Origin: Strigops habroptila
Taxonomy: Eukaryota; Chordata; Aves; Psittaciformes; Psittacidae
Length of the DNA: 64,000 nt
Direction of reading: 5' to 3'
NCBI RefSeq assembly: GCF_004027225.2
Contig: NC_044277.2
Span: 39,412,305 to 39,476,304, forward strand
The position numbers and the translations under genes were made by a program. Positions 12,501 through 22,460 of the stretch are shown piece after piece (the stretch's first letter is position 1; every line of letters starts with the position of its first letter). The notes beneath the pieces are model-generated. The model saw only the letters and a list, made by a program, of their open reading frames with translations, was not told the origin of the DNA and did no database searches.

Positions 12501-15500
12501 AAGAAGCAGGAAATATTAATAATTCTCTTCATATCCTTGGAAAATGCATTGCAGCATTGAAGCAAAATCAAAATCCAAAGTAAGTGACAAGTTGTAAACA
12601 ACATGCCAAGTTTTAGGTTGAAACCCTAAGTGTCCCTTCATGTTTCTGCAAGGGGTTCCATGTGGTCAGAGGAAAAAGGAAATCTACAAAATCCTATACA
12701 AATTATACAAATTATTGCAAATGTCACTGGAATATGTGAGATGAACATTTTTTTCCTCTAAAACTGCATACAATAAAAAAGAGCAACTAACAGAAAACTA
12801 CCAAGATTTTTTAGTGTGTGTGTATGAGCAAAACGGAGCTCCTGTTGTGTTCTCTTCCACTTCCAAATTATACAGGTAGATTTTTCAGCTGACACATCCT
12901 GTCCTTAGCTTTTGGCTTATTCCAGTATCTGCTTTGAACAGTTTAATAGTTTTAAATAGTTTAATTTGTTGGAGACCTTATGAGATCCAGGAAAGACCTT
13001 GCGCTTTGGTATGAAATAGCTAAGTCTTAAATATGAGCATCCTGCTGGATCTTTTCCTGACAACAAGAATTAAGCTTAGTTACAGTTTCATGCAACTTCG
13101 CAATTTTTGTTTTGTTTCACACTTTTATTACTCTTCTCTCCATGAGGATGAAGCCAAGCTATATTCCATTCAGAGAGAGCAAATTGACTCGTCTGTTTCA
13201 GCCATTCTTCTGTGGAAAAGGCAAAGCTTGCATGATTGTAAACGTTAATCAGCATGCTTCCACATATGATGAAACACTACATGTAATGAAATTTGCAGCT
13301 ATAGCCAAACAGGTAAGAATGCATCTACTCCCTCTGCTAATCTGCATTCTTTGTTACCCTTGGTTTGTGAAATTATCAGGTTGTATGGACTCGAGTGTGA
13401 TTTGGACTTTTGATGGATCATACTAATTCTTCTGCCTGTGGCTTCCTTCTGAAAGGCTTCTGGTAGTCTTGCCAATCCTTACAATCTTCTTGTGGTAATA
13501 AGTAAAGATAGCTGCAGCTCTCTGGCTCGTTCAGTTCTACACCACTGACATTCTGTGAAAAAGTAGTTAGGATGCTTTTGGGTATGTCTGGTTATACTAT
13601 ATATGAGCAAATGCAAGATTTTGATTCAAGCTTTTGATGAATTGTTTAACCTGTGTTCATTTAAGCATCTGTTGCACAAGATGACAATTGCTCAAAATTC
13701 ATTGGACAGCTTGTGGTGGCAGTAAAAGAAGTAGAAACTGCTGCTTGCAGGGAGTGGGAGGGTGGGCTATGTTACGTTTTGTGGCAGAAATACAGTCTTT
13801 TCCTACTCTGGAACCATGGATTAGTTCTGACACATTCCAAGTCTGTAATGGCATGTTTAATATGATTTTGGAGAGAAAAAATTCTCCAGTTATCTTCAGC
13901 TTCAACTTTCATCGTAAGTGTGCACTGAGGAGACAAGCTTCTCTGGTATGTTGTCCTATGACATAAAATCTTTAGCATGAATTGCTGAATCCTGGTTGCT
14001 GTATTTCAGGAAGGAACAAATGTTTTAGGGATTTGCTGCTTTTCATTACCTTCCCAGGAGACTACACTAAGACCTTCCTTACATTTTAGGAGGAGAAAAC
14101 ACCTTTCTAGACAAGCATACTTCTACTTTGTTACAGTACTGAGGTCTTGTATTCATATTGATACAGATGTTTGTCTATAAGGGACATGTAAAATTATGTT
14201 AATGTTCTTGTAAGCATTAAATATAGTTCAAATACAACAATACCTTCATGCCACTTCTTCCTAGTATTCTGATATCTGCAATATTGACAGCATTGATAGA
14301 TCAGTGCATTCAGCTCTGGCTTTTTCAGGTAATCCAGACAATCCTACCCAAAAGTTTGGGTGGTTTTTCACCCAAGCTCGTTGGAGGTTGTGGCAAACCT
14401 ATCATGCAGTTTGATGCTGGTACATCTGTAGATGACTTTCCTGACAGTACTGAAACCTACAGAGAAGAGGAAGTGGACATCACCATTCTGAGTCATGAGG
14501 TAGGTGCACGTCTACTAAAAATTGTACCCAAGAAAGCCATTGCTATTAGCTATAATGTTAGAAACCTTTACCGTAAGAGATGTGCTTCTGCTCAGGGCCA
14601 GGCAGACCTAGTCTTAAAGTGTTCTAGTTCTGAGGGATCAAGTGTAGTTGTGGAAGGCTGCCTGTGACTCTAGTTAAGTCAAGTGCTAGATTTGGAATTC
14701 AACTGATTGCTTAATGAGAAGAGTAAGGAAGCAGCATGTGTATTTAAAACAACAAAATGCAGCATTTTAAAAATAAAGCTATGCAATCTAACAGCAATGA
14801 ATTGTAAAAATCAATTAGGTTTTATACTAAATGGTTCTACAAATTAATATTTAAATGCCAAAACAGTAGTAATTTTTTGATAGCAGAAACTATCAAGATA
14901 GAGAAAGGTTTTTGGTTTGTGGTTTGTTTTTTTTTTTTGCAGTAGGAAGTCAGGGGGTTGGACTAGGTGCCCTTTGAAGGTCCCTTCCAACCCAAACTAT
15001 TTTATGATTCTGTTATAAAATGTTTAACCTCTTCTGAAAATACAGGCTGGTAGAAATGCCCGCTCTGATAGCTGTGTGTATGAATATTTAATTTGACACG
15101 CATATCATGTGTTTCATATGACGTGTTGCAGATATGTGCTAGTATGTGTTTCTAGCTTGTTTTCTGAATGGAAATATATTGAATTTAGGATCTCTTGAAA
15201 ACTACAGAGGACCTAAAGGAGAAGTTAGCTGCAGAAAGGCAAAGTAAACTCCTACTGGAGGTGAAGATACGTAGAGAGATGGCAGAAGCAATGTTCCGAC
15301 AGCTGTTGGAAACAGAGGAAGCTTGGAGGCAAGTCATGTTGCAGTTCTCTTCAAGACTGAAACGATTACACATATATAAATGCATGCATTTGTATGTATA
15401 TGTAGGTATATTCACATATGTAGATGCAAGATGTATACTCATGTTACTTAGGGAAGTTAGTTCTGGACAGTTTCGCTTCAAAGCTTCTGATGAAGAGGGA

Positions 15501-18500
15501 AGAAGGAACATGAAAGTAAACTTGTACAGATCAGCCTCTTCCCATGTACAATGGAAAATTAATGCTGTTTTCTGTTGGAATTTTCTCTGTTTAATTTGTA
15601 ATTACTGGAGATTTTCTGACTTGTTATTAGTATTTAGCAGATGTGGAAAATTGTTACAGGTACCCCACTGAGGCTTGTGATTGTTCCAAGACTTACACTT
15701 GGTCATGTTAATATGCATGCATGTGCTTAAGGTAGTTTAAATTGAATCTCTTTAAGCTTTCCTGGATTCATGCTCCTGGATGATTTATGAACCATTCTTA
15801 GTTTACAATCTTGTATATTACTGTGGCTGCCTGCACTGATATTACTAATTTAGGGATTTTTTTTCAAGTGTGTCCAGATTGCTTAAGCTGAGTTTACTTC
15901 CTCTTAACTCTTCTCTTCTTGAAATCAGTTTCCTGCTGTTTGAATTGCTAACAGAGACTATCCCCGAGTTAAGTTGCCAGCTGAACATGCTGTGGTTTAA
16001 CACCTGCACTGACTTTAAAATTGTTTGGGTGCTTTTTTGGCCAAACATGTGAAACAGCAGTGACGCCTTTTCTCTGTTGAGGTGATGTTCTGTGTCACTG
16101 CTGGGGCATTTTTTTAATTGTGACAGAAGTAACGTGTAATGTCTTGAAATAAGCAGGTGAAGTGAATTTGGCATTTATCTTTAACAAAAGAAAAAAACCC
16201 CAACTCTAAAACAACAATGTGAAAGACACTGCCCTGGAAATACGCTTCAAATATCAGGCCTAATTGGCTGTAGTTGTGTCTATCACTACATGTTGGTGGG
16301 TTTTTTTTGTATATGTCATGTAGAAGTTATGCCTTGGTGCAAGTCTGTAGGGTTATTGAGAATAAAAAAAAGTACTTCTCGGTCTCTTCACTATTTATGG
16401 TTAGATGAATAACTTCGATATTGCCAGTTGAACACACATAATCAAATTGTAACAGCCAGAATGCTAATATCTCAAATAAAACTAACATGTTCTCCTTAGC
16501 AACCGTTTGGAAGATATGAAAGACAGTTATGAAGAAAAACTGGAGAGCAAATTTGAAATGTATAAAGAGGCCATCAAGAAACATGCATATGTGTGTGCAA
16601 TGGAACAAATTGAAGACCATTATGTTCCCGTAGAAGAATTTCTAGCTGAACAAGAGAAAGTTGAGGTATGACATACTCTATATATACTCATATATACTGC
16701 TAAAAATTGTGTGCTAGCCTCTTAACTGTAAATTTTGCTTTTCTTCAACAGAATCACTCAGGAATCCCGAATGTAACACTGAACAGTCAAAATAACTAGC
16801 AGTACAGCTTAGCTGTTTTGGTGTCCAGTGCTAACTGTAGGGATAAAGATATCTTCTGTCTTACACTACCTGCAGTGTATACCTAAATTTTCTGATCTTT
16901 GAGAACCCAGAAAAATTAAATCCAAGTCATCTTTATCTCCGTAGTGCAATGACTGGAACACCTAGACGGATGGTGTATACAGCAGTCTGGCTTTGTGGAG
17001 ATCCTTGGGACTGTAGGGTGTGGAGTAAAAAGTTAGCCTGAAAGGGCAGTGGGGAATTTAATACAGGATAGGTATTTTGTAGGTATAATGCATTTCTGCT
17101 CTGAAAGTCTACATGGAGGATTGTGGGATAAGAAACTGTGATAAGAAATCAAATTTTATGCAGGATTGAACTTAATCTCTTGAAGGTACTTATACCTAGA
17201 ACTGGTCAGAATTGGCATCGGTAAATTGATGTTCCTTTTGCAACTGATCATGTTAGCCATATGCAACATCAGTCTTTACTTCTAGCCTCTGCGTAGATGG
17301 CCAAGTGTATCCAGGCAACAGATGGGACCTGTGGGTTTTAGTCTTTTCAGAAGGTCTGTAGTGGAAGAATAGAACTGTGGTGTACTTTCTCACTGCACTT
17401 TCCGGTTCAGGAACTGACAAAGTATCTCTCACTCCAATTGTAGGCAGGTTCCTTTCAAGATATGAGGGAAATAGGTTTCTGTTGGCGATTGTGATGTATA
17501 AACACTTCTGCTTTTACAGCTCTCCATTCAGGTGCTGACAAGCAACACTATTGTGTAATTGCCTCTCTTTTTCCAGCTCCTTCACACTTGTCTTTTTTCC
17601 ACAGTTAGACTCTGGGTTTATGTTCACTTAAGCCCTAGCTACTCATCGTGTTGGAGTGGAGGAAAAGAGTTCTAATAGTGTTCTCTGTACTTATAGCTGC
17701 CTTGTACGCTGGCCACAAGGCTGGGTAAGGGAAGATCCAAAGAACAAGATGGTCTTGGTAGCAAGTCAAATAAGAAGCTGATGAAATCCCTAAAAGTCTT
17801 AGCTGATAAAGGGGAGTGCAACATAAAATCTGAGTGGGCTGCTTCAGAGAACCGGGATTAGATGAATAATTTTTCTTGATGGTGACTCTTGATTTCCCAC
17901 TCTGAAATACCACTCTAGCAATCGATAGGTACTGAAAAAGAGATTGAGATTGAAGCTTGGTTCTATGAAATATGTTCTTCCTATCTAGCAAGCTAACTAG
18001 CAACAGTGCTTAACACAGATGCACTAAAGTTTCTTTTCTGCCATATGGTTACTTTTAATACAACTTGGAAATCTTCAGACTGGAAGAGTTGACTCCTGTT
18101 TAAGGTAAGTTCTTCCTAGAAGGTCTTGTGATCTGAGTGCTATTCCTTAGTGATTTTTCAAGCATAACCATCACAACGTCCACCCGCGAAATGATTTTGT
18201 AACTGCATATACATGTGTGTGTAAATGAAAGACATGCTGGAATGCATCAGGTTAAGCAGAAATTTAGACAAATTCTACCATGTGCCCTTCTTTTTTTTAG
18301 GATAGAGAGAATAAAATACTCCAGTTGGAAAAGCAACTTGATGAACAGTCAGGGAGGCTTTTGGCTCTGGGAAGTCCCCATTTGGATATACCAACTACTG
18401 AAAATAACATGGAACTAGGTAGGAATCTAATCTGGATATTTAAAGTTTGATTTACTTCTAATACTGTGTATAAACAAGCAAACTTTTCTTTTTCCTATAG

Positions 18501-21500
18501 AACTTCTGAACAAGACGATGAAGAGAGCCAATGAAGGACTGCAGAAACAATGCCAAGAGAAAGAAGAGGTAGCTCTTGCTTAGTATTTAACAAATCTGGG
18601 TAGAACAGTCCGAAACTCTGGCCTGGTTCAGTGCTTAAAGATCTGCGCTGTAGACAAAAGCATGAAGATTTCCGTAAATGGGTGTCAAGTTTACAAAAAA
18701 GCCCTTGCCCGTTGTGGGTGACTTTTTCCAGAGATTGGCTGTGTTCTGACTTTAGTCTGTAAAGGCATCTACTACTGTAACAAGTTACATGGTAAACATG
18801 ATGTAAGTTAGAACTAGGGAAGTGTGTAGCCTTGTATTAGAATTTGTTGTAAACATTGCTGCCATGGCCTCAGTGCTTTCCTTCCTGAAATGCTGCCTGC
18901 TCGTGTACAGGGGAACAATTACAGAATGTGCTAACAGTTTAGATCTAGAGCCAAAATAGTGCCTTAAACCAGTAATTTCTGCAAGTAGTGAACTCTGCTA
19001 TCCCCTTAAACTGAAGTAGGGGTCATGTCTCTGTTCTTCAATTAAATAAGATCTCAGTGCTCTGAATAGTACATAGAGGTGGAAATTATGAGCTTCAGGC
19101 GTGTTACGGGGCAAAAAATTAATTATTTTTACATATTAATTCTTGGTCTTTACCTTGAATGAACTTGTAAGACTATGGTTAGTTTCCCATGTTTAAAGAG
19201 GATGGGGAGAAGGGAAGAGACAAGCCTCGCTCCTTTTACTAGTAACAAATGGGGGTAGGGGTTGGAGAAATAGTTCCAGCTGGTTCTAATAAACCACGTA
19301 AATGGAAAGTGAACTTCAATCCCTTTCTATTGAGAAAGCGTACTCCAAAAATATCTTTTTCCTCAGAGTTTAATATCTTGTGTTATGGCCCTGGTGTTTG
19401 TTTTCCACTCATGTTCCTGAGAGCTCACATCCTTTTCCATTTCCTTTGTCAATTCTGGATTTTGAAAGTTTGGCTTTTATGCTTGATATGGGGATACTGT
19501 ATTGACTATGTGGCTAGAAAGTGTTAGAATCATGGGTTTGCTGCCTGGCGATAACTGAAGTGAGAGCAGTTTAGAGCGGTTGGTTCCATCGGCGCCCTTC
19601 TGCTGCTTTGCTTCATGTATCTGTGAATGTGTGATGAGTAATTCACTACTTTTTTTCTTCCCGTTCAGCCTTTAAACATGGGTGAATGGTATGGTTTGGG
19701 TTTGTTTTAGCAAGGTATTTTCCTTCCAACCTTGTAGAAGTAAATTAATGATATAACTTTAATTTTGCTGGTTCAGAGTTTCTTTTCCCTCTCAGGATTT
19801 AATCCATCAATATTCCCATCAGAAAGGTGAGGTCTTCTGCTGTAACTGTGCTTCAGTTCATTATATGAATAGCATTAATAAGACGAGAGTGTTCTTTTTA
19901 ACTATCGTTACTGAAAAGGAGCAGACTGTTCCAGAAGTAGGTTAGTCTGTGCTGCTGTTCTTTAATTGACAGGTCTGCGTAAACCCAGTAGCTTCAGCAC
20001 AATAGCCCTTGAATGCTCCAGCTGTATTTTGTCACCAGAAATGATAGGTTGGGACATACGAGGTTGAGAGAAGCGGACTTCATCTTCACTGCTTGCTCTT
20101 GCAGTTCACACTGATCCGTTAATCAGAAATGCCTACAATGTCTGTATGAGTTCTAGTCATAAAATTAATGTAAAATACACTCTCTTGAACTGCAGCATGT
20201 GTTTTATTTTCAGCTTATAAAATCTCTGAAGTTAAAAATACAGAAGTTAAACGAAACCCTGCTAGAAGCTAATGCAGACTACAGAAAAATGGTAGAAGAG
20301 AACAGTCAACTGAAGCATACAATCATGCTCAAGGTTTGTCAGCAATTTAAAAGCAACTTTAATGTGACTTGTATCTATAGTTATGTTGGATGTTTCTGCA
20401 TCTTTGTGTAAAATCACAATTCATCTTAGTAATTTCTTTTGATGTTAGCATTTTTTTCTGTCCCTAGCTTCCTGAATGAAGTCAGAACATTTGTGTTTCA
20501 CTCCTTGACTTTGTATCTTGTAAGACAAGACTCGTTTTTCAGCTTAAACAACAGACACAGACAATAGGGTAACTGTGCCAACAACTCCTGCTAATCGAAA
20601 GATGCCACAAATAGCTGTCAAGCAAAGAAAATACTTGGAACTCTAGCTGTGAAGTGTTTTGCTGATTGCAAGTAAGGTGTCAGTGCACAGGTGCTAGTGC
20701 AACAAGACCTAAGGACTAAGGCTTCAAAGCTGTATTGACACTCCTGCAGAGGTGGCTGAGCTGGATAAGAGATAATGGGCGGGTAAACTACTTAATACTG
20801 AAATACAAGAAATCTTTTCTTCAAAAGTAGGGACTTCATAAAGTTGACAGTGTCTGACCTCAGATATCAACTAGATTCCTAAATAAAAAAGGTGAAAATT
20901 TTGAACTCTTGACACTTTGCACCTATGTAAGTAAGTCTGCAAATGAAGCAAGGCAAGTATAAGGCTGCTTAGTGATGTTTTCCGTTTGAACATGAAATTA
21001 CCTTCTGCATGCTTTTTAGTCTAAATCTGAGGCTGAAAATATTATTCATCTTGAACTTTGTTTCTTAATTGGTTCTAAGACATAGGAAGTCAACTTTTTT
21101 GTTAACTACAAGGATTAAAGAGCATCTCTGAGACTATGTTCTGCCCACTCAAAGCATTTATTCAGTCCTGGTTAGTAGACTTATAACTATGATAAGAGTT
21201 TTGATTTGACCAGTTTTGCTTTCAGTAATTGTGGGGTAAGGTAGGAATACCTCCTTTATTTGGTTCTTAGAACAACAGCAATTCTTTGCATAGTGTGGCC
21301 AAGCATTTTACCATCAGCTTCTTAGCCAGACTTGGTTTCTAACTATATCTGATGGCCCTGTAGTTTGTTTTTCTCTAAGTTGCATAAAAGTAATTCGGAA
21401 GAAATGGGTACTGAATGGCTATTTGGAATAGTAAGAACAAGGGTGTTTACTGGAATAATAAAATAATCTGAAACAGAAAATTAATCATCTCATGAAAAAG

Positions 21501-21819
21501 ACCGTGGAGTGTTCACATACCTAACACAGCCTTATCCTCCTAGGATCAAGAAATGAGCAGTCTTCAGAACTGGGCTAAACGTGTTCTTGAACTGGAAGAA
21601 ACAGTGTCTTCCCTGCAGAAAGAACTTGATGAACGGAAAAAGCATTTCTCTAAGGAGGAGCCAAAACAACAAAAGCCCAGGAAAGGTTTGTTGGCTAACC
21701 TGAAATCCACAGTAGCAGCCACTGCTATTACACCTCTTGGTAAAGGCTGGGGAAAGTATGAAGATGTTTCATCCTCTTCAAGAAAACAAGTACTGTTGGC
21801 TCATAAAGCAAAAGACTAA
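126..21819 (+). CDS. KIF20A-like: Kinesin-6 family motor, KIF20A (MKLP2)-like, 18 coding exons
   Basis: The coding exons are 126-257, 1420-1494, 3808-3927, 4782-4920, 5019-5203, 8604-8700, 9172-9363, 9445-9556, 11126-11197, 12433-12579, 13147-13312, 14329-14499, 15189-15328, 16500-16665, 18301-18418, 18501-18568, 20214-20333 and 21544-21819. They join in one open frame of 831 residues (human KIF20A is 890). The sequence shows motor start VFLRVRP, P-loop GVTNAGKT (144-151), switch I NEQSSRSH (345-352), switch II DLAGSE (380-385), motor end near residue 479, then a charged coiled-coil stalk and a short basic tail. The family moves to microtubule plus ends and brings the chromosomal passenger complex to the central spindle in cytokinesis. 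The stretches around CEDQ, DLKWI and RLKEAGNIN match KIF20A better than KIF20B, and there is no long KIF20B-type tail. I infer an intact gene. Whether it is the orthologue of human KIF20A or a separate paralogue is open, because it lies next to LYN. Confidence 0.93.
258..1419 (+). other. KIF20A-like intron 1
   Basis: GT-AG intron of about 1.2 kb ending in a long T-run. I see no repeat or RNA gene in it. Confidence 0.7.
1420..1494 (+). CDS. KIF20A-like: KIF20A-like coding exon 2 (residues 45-69), motor beta-1
   Basis: The acceptor is a long T-run followed by aatgaatag, and the donor is CAG/gttagt. The exon contains [10 protein letters not shown], the conserved first strand of the kinesin motor (VxLRVRP). 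It is phase 0 at both ends. Confidence 0.93.
3303..3324. repeat. CTAT tetranucleotide microsatellite
   Basis: Five and a half tandem copies of CTAT, likely length-variable. Confidence 0.9.
3489..3515. repeat. Poly(A) run of 27
   Basis: An uninterrupted A-run. No recognisable retroposed sequence lies directly upstream. Confidence 0.9.
3808..3927 (+). CDS. KIF20A-like: KIF20A-like coding exon 3 (residues 70-109)
   Basis: The acceptor is tttaag and the donor CAG/gtagag. It encodes GCVIIED through HKFTFSQ; the pattern [15 protein letters not shown] is typical of KIF20A (ERGIGQATHRFTFSQ in human). Phase 0 at both ends. Confidence 0.95.
3928..4781 (+). other. KIF20A-like intron 3
   Basis: About 0.85 kb ending in a strong T-rich tract. 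Nothing else is recognised. Confidence 0.7.
4782..4920 (+). CDS. KIF20A-like: KIF20A-like coding exon 4 (residues 110-156), P-loop
   Basis: The acceptor follows a T-rich tract and ends in caag; the donor is CAAG/gtataa. It starts VFGPE and holds the nucleotide-binding P-loop GVTNAGKT at residues 144-151, where the kinesin-6 form with V and N replaces the usual GQTGSGKT. Ends in phase 1. Confidence 0.96.
5019..5203 (+). CDS. KIF20A-like: KIF20A-like coding exon 5 (residues 156-217)
   Basis: The acceptor is tttttaag and the donor GAG/gtcagt. It encodes [11 protein letters not shown], a kinesin-6 hallmark, and then the start of the charged family-specific insertion in the motor (VKQEEAMKM). The intron before it (4921-5018) is only 98 bases. 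Confidence 0.95.
5204..8603 (+). other. KIF20A-like intron 5, the largest of this gene
   Basis: 3.4 kb with no recognisable repeat. A 124-codon open frame on the - strand (8056-8430) has no family features and is not called. Confidence 0.7.
8604..8700 (+). CDS. KIF20A-like: KIF20A-like coding exon 6 (residues 218-250), motor insertion
   Basis: The acceptor is tttttttcccaag and the donor CTAG/gtaaaa. It encodes a Ser/Thr/Asn-rich stretch inside the large loop insertion typical of kinesin-6 motors, so similarity is low. The call rests on splice signals, phase continuity (in phase 0, out phase 1) and position. Confidence 0.85.
9172..9363 (+). CDS. KIF20A-like: KIF20A-like coding exon 7 (residues 250-314)
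   Basis: The donor is AAAG/gtaata. It encodes [18 protein letters not shown], the conserved kinesin strand and helix, followed by [14 protein letters not shown]. The acceptor is a tandem NAGNAG (ttagcag), so the exon may also begin at 9169, adding one Ala; both choices keep the frame. Confidence 0.95.
9445..9556 (+). CDS. KIF20A-like: KIF20A-like coding exon 8 (residues 314-351), switch I start
   Basis: The acceptor is ttttcacag and the donor GGAG/gttagt. It encodes DLKWINIQ and runs to NEQSSR, most of switch I, which is completed by SH at the start of exon 9. The preceding intron (9364-9444) is only 81 bases. Confidence 0.95.
9557..11125 (+). other. KIF20A-like intron 8
   Basis: 1.6 kb with a G-rich patch just after the donor (9600-9625). 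Nothing else is recognised. Confidence 0.65.
11126..11197 (+). CDS. KIF20A-like: KIF20A-like coding exon 9 (residues 351-375)
   Basis: The acceptor is ccattccag and the donor CAGA/gtaagt. It encodes [12 protein letters not shown], the end of switch I and the next strand. Phase 2 at both ends. Confidence 0.95.
11198..12432 (+). other. KIF20A-like intron 9
   Basis: 1.2 kb of unique-looking sequence. Nothing is recognised. Confidence 0.65.
12433..12579 (+). CDS. KIF20A-like: KIF20A-like coding exon 10 (residues 375-424), switch II
   Basis: The acceptor is tcatgcag and the donor CAAA/gtaagt. It holds switch II DLAGSER at 380-386 and the following helix [16 protein letters not shown], with NNS where most kinesins have NTS or KS. 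Both ends are phase 2. Confidence 0.96.
12580..13146 (+). other. KIF20A-like intron 10
   Basis: About 0.57 kb. Nothing is recognised. Confidence 0.65.
13147..13312 (+). CDS. KIF20A-like: KIF20A-like coding exon 11 (residues 424-479), end of motor
   Basis: The acceptor is ctctccatgag and the donor CAG/gtaaga. It encodes [13 protein letters not shown], the microtubule-facing helix, CMIVNVN, and [16 protein letters not shown], the last helix of the motor. It returns the frame to phase 0. Confidence 0.96.
13313..14328 (+). other. KIF20A-like intron 11
   Basis: About 1 kb. Open frames occur on both strands (for example 13688-13966) without family features. Confidence 0.65.
14329..14499 (+). CDS. 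KIF20A-like: KIF20A-like coding exon 12 (residues 480-536), neck region
   Basis: The acceptor is ctttttcag and the donor GAG/gtaggt. It encodes a Gly/Pro-rich segment and then an acidic run ([11 protein letters not shown]) corresponding to the linker between motor and stalk. In human KIF20A an acidic ENEADISMY stretch lies at this place. Phase 0 at both ends. Confidence 0.88.
14500..15188 (+). other. KIF20A-like intron 12
   Basis: About 0.7 kb, carrying the CR1 3' end at 14941-15013. Confidence 0.7.
14941..15013 (+). mobile_element. CR1 LINE fragment, 3' end
   Basis: The sequence reads gggttggactaggtgccctt, then ggtcccttccaacccaaact and an ATTTTATGATTCTG end: the standard avian CR1 3' terminus, 5'-truncated to about 70 bases. 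It lies in intron 12 of the kinesin gene in sense orientation. Confidence 0.9.
15189..15328 (+). CDS. KIF20A-like: KIF20A-like coding exon 13 (residues 537-583), stalk
   Basis: The acceptor is gaatttag. It encodes a charged coiled coil ([17 protein letters not shown] and onward). The exon must end with TGG AG followed by gcaagt, a GC donor: the nearby GT at 15333 would throw exon 14 into a frame that stops quickly. With the GC donor the join reads EEAWSNRLED, like human KIF20A around REQWCSEHLD. Confidence 0.88.
15329..16499 (+). other. KIF20A-like intron 13, GC-AG type
   Basis: This intron starts AG/gcaagt and ends ctccttag. It is the only non-GT intron in either gene model, and the reading frame requires it. 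GC donors are a known minor class that keeps good pairing at the other positions, as here. Confidence 0.85.
16500..16665 (+). CDS. KIF20A-like: KIF20A-like coding exon 14 (residues 583-638), stalk
   Basis: The acceptor is ttctccttag and the donor GAG/gtatga. It encodes [20 protein letters not shown], a coiled-coil segment parallel to the human LLEEMYEEKLN region, and ends phase 0. Confidence 0.93.
16666..18300 (+). other. KIF20A-like intron 14
   Basis: 1.6 kb. Nothing is recognised; a 122-codon - strand frame at 17635-18003 lacks family features. Confidence 0.65.
18301..18418 (+). CDS. KIF20A-like: KIF20A-like coding exon 15 (residues 639-678), stalk
   Basis: The acceptor is ttttttttag and the donor CTAG/gtagga. 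It encodes a Glu/Lys/Leu heptad-like stretch ([14 protein letters not shown]) followed by a break with Gly and Pro ([10 protein letters not shown]). Leaves in phase 1. Confidence 0.9.
18501..18568 (+). CDS. KIF20A-like: KIF20A-like coding exon 16 (residues 678-700), stalk
   Basis: This 68-base exon has acceptor tttcctatag and donor GAG/gtagct. It encodes [15 protein letters not shown] and a charged end. The intron before it is only 82 bases. It is too short to stand out as an open frame and was found by splice signals and phase. Confidence 0.88.
18569..20213 (+). other. KIF20A-like intron 16
   Basis: 1.6 kb. Nothing is recognised. Confidence 0.65.
20214..20333 (+). CDS. KIF20A-like: KIF20A-like coding exon 17 (residues 701-740), stalk
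   Basis: The acceptor is ttttattttcag and the donor AAG/gtttgt. It encodes a continuous coiled-coil segment rich in Lys, Leu and Glu ([16 protein letters not shown] and on). Phase 0 at both ends. Confidence 0.92.
20334..21543 (+). other. KIF20A-like intron 17
   Basis: 1.2 kb. Nothing is recognised. Confidence 0.65.
21544..21819 (+). CDS. KIF20A-like: KIF20A-like coding exon 18 (residues 741-831) with stop
   Basis: The acceptor is tcctcctag, and TAA at 21817-21819 ends the protein. The last coiled coil ([20 protein letters not shown]) is followed by a basic, Ser/Thr-rich tail with ITPLGKG. KIF20A also ends in a short basic tail with TP and SP sites, but close similarity here is weak. Confidence 0.93.
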   Translation, partial: DQEMSSLQNWAKRVLELEETVSSLQKELDERKKHFSKEEPKQQKPRKGLLANLKSTVAATAITPLGKGWGKYEDVSSSSRKQVLLAHKAKD

Positions 21820-22034
21820 TATTTGATTAATCAAAGTGTGCAATTACTGGGCTTCTTTATTTTAAACTGTTGGTAGCTTTTTCTCGCTCTCGGATGCCAT
21901 CTTCACTCTCATGTTAACTGACAGAAAAATGTTAATACAGAACTCTTTTAATTGAATCAAGGTTGAATTTAGAGCTGTGTAAGCTTAGATCTAAACTTGT
22001 GTTTTTAATGTTGATATGGGGATGTGATTTGGGA

Positions 22035-22040
22035 AATAAA
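22035..22040 (+). promoter_or_regulatory. Candidate proximal poly(A) signal, AATAAA
   Basis: Exact AATAAA about 215 bases after the kinesin stop codon. Use is inferred. Confidence 0.5.
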
Positions 22041-22433
22041 TATGTAATTTTAATTCTTGAGCTGCTTGAACTTCTATCGTGGTCTTCTATACTGGTAAAC
22101 GTGTGATTTATGCAAAGTGCGATGTTCATCTTCTGCTTGTTACCATTTTAAACTAAGTATTTCCTTTCATTGTTGATTCCTAGAAATCAGAAGGCTTGTA
22201 AACTTAGACTCAAGTAGATGTTATAGCTGGGTTCCTCAGCTAATATTCTGGGTTTGACCTGGAGACTGCAGTCTTGGGACCAAACTGAGCAAATTGCTAA
22301 AGGAGGAAACAAAATGAGGTCTTATCTGGCTCCTTGCTGGTTTTCGGCTAACTTGGCATTGTAAAGGAACTTGTTTTAATATCATTTGAATTTTGAGTAA
22401 GATTAAGCATTAAGCTTTGAAAAAATTATTTAT

Positions 22434-22439
22434 AATAAA
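22434..22439 (+). promoter_or_regulatory. Candidate distal poly(A) signal, AATAAA
   Basis: Exact AATAAA about 615 bases after the kinesin stop codon, in a very AT-rich stretch. Use is inferred. Confidence 0.5.
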
Positions 22440-22460
22440 TTTTTACATAGCTAAATTAAA

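Larger units (their letters stand above)
21820..22460 (+). other. KIF20A-like: 3' untranslated region of the KIF20A-like gene
   Basis: AT-rich sequence follows the stop codon. Two AATAAA hexamers lie at 22035-22040 and 22434-22439, so two cleavage sites, roughly 0.23 and 0.63 kb past the stop, are possible. The end is approximate. Confidence 0.6.

Noticed and set aside
14248..14667. 139-codon + strand open frame taken as one exon
   Set aside because: Only 14329-14499 is exon; the rest is intron read-through on each side, as shown by the cag acceptor and gtaggt donor.
15195..15671. 158-codon + strand open frame taken as one exon
   Set aside because: Only the part up to 15328 is coiled-coil coding sequence; the remainder is intron after the GC donor.
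17635..18003. 122-codon - strand open frame in kinesin intron 14
   Set aside because: No family features; probably chance.
126..21819. Assignment of the kinesin as KIF20B or KIF23
   Set aside because: Motor details ([18 protein letters not shown]) and the length of about 831 residues fit KIF20A; KIF20B is about twice as long and KIF23 differs at the P-loop region.
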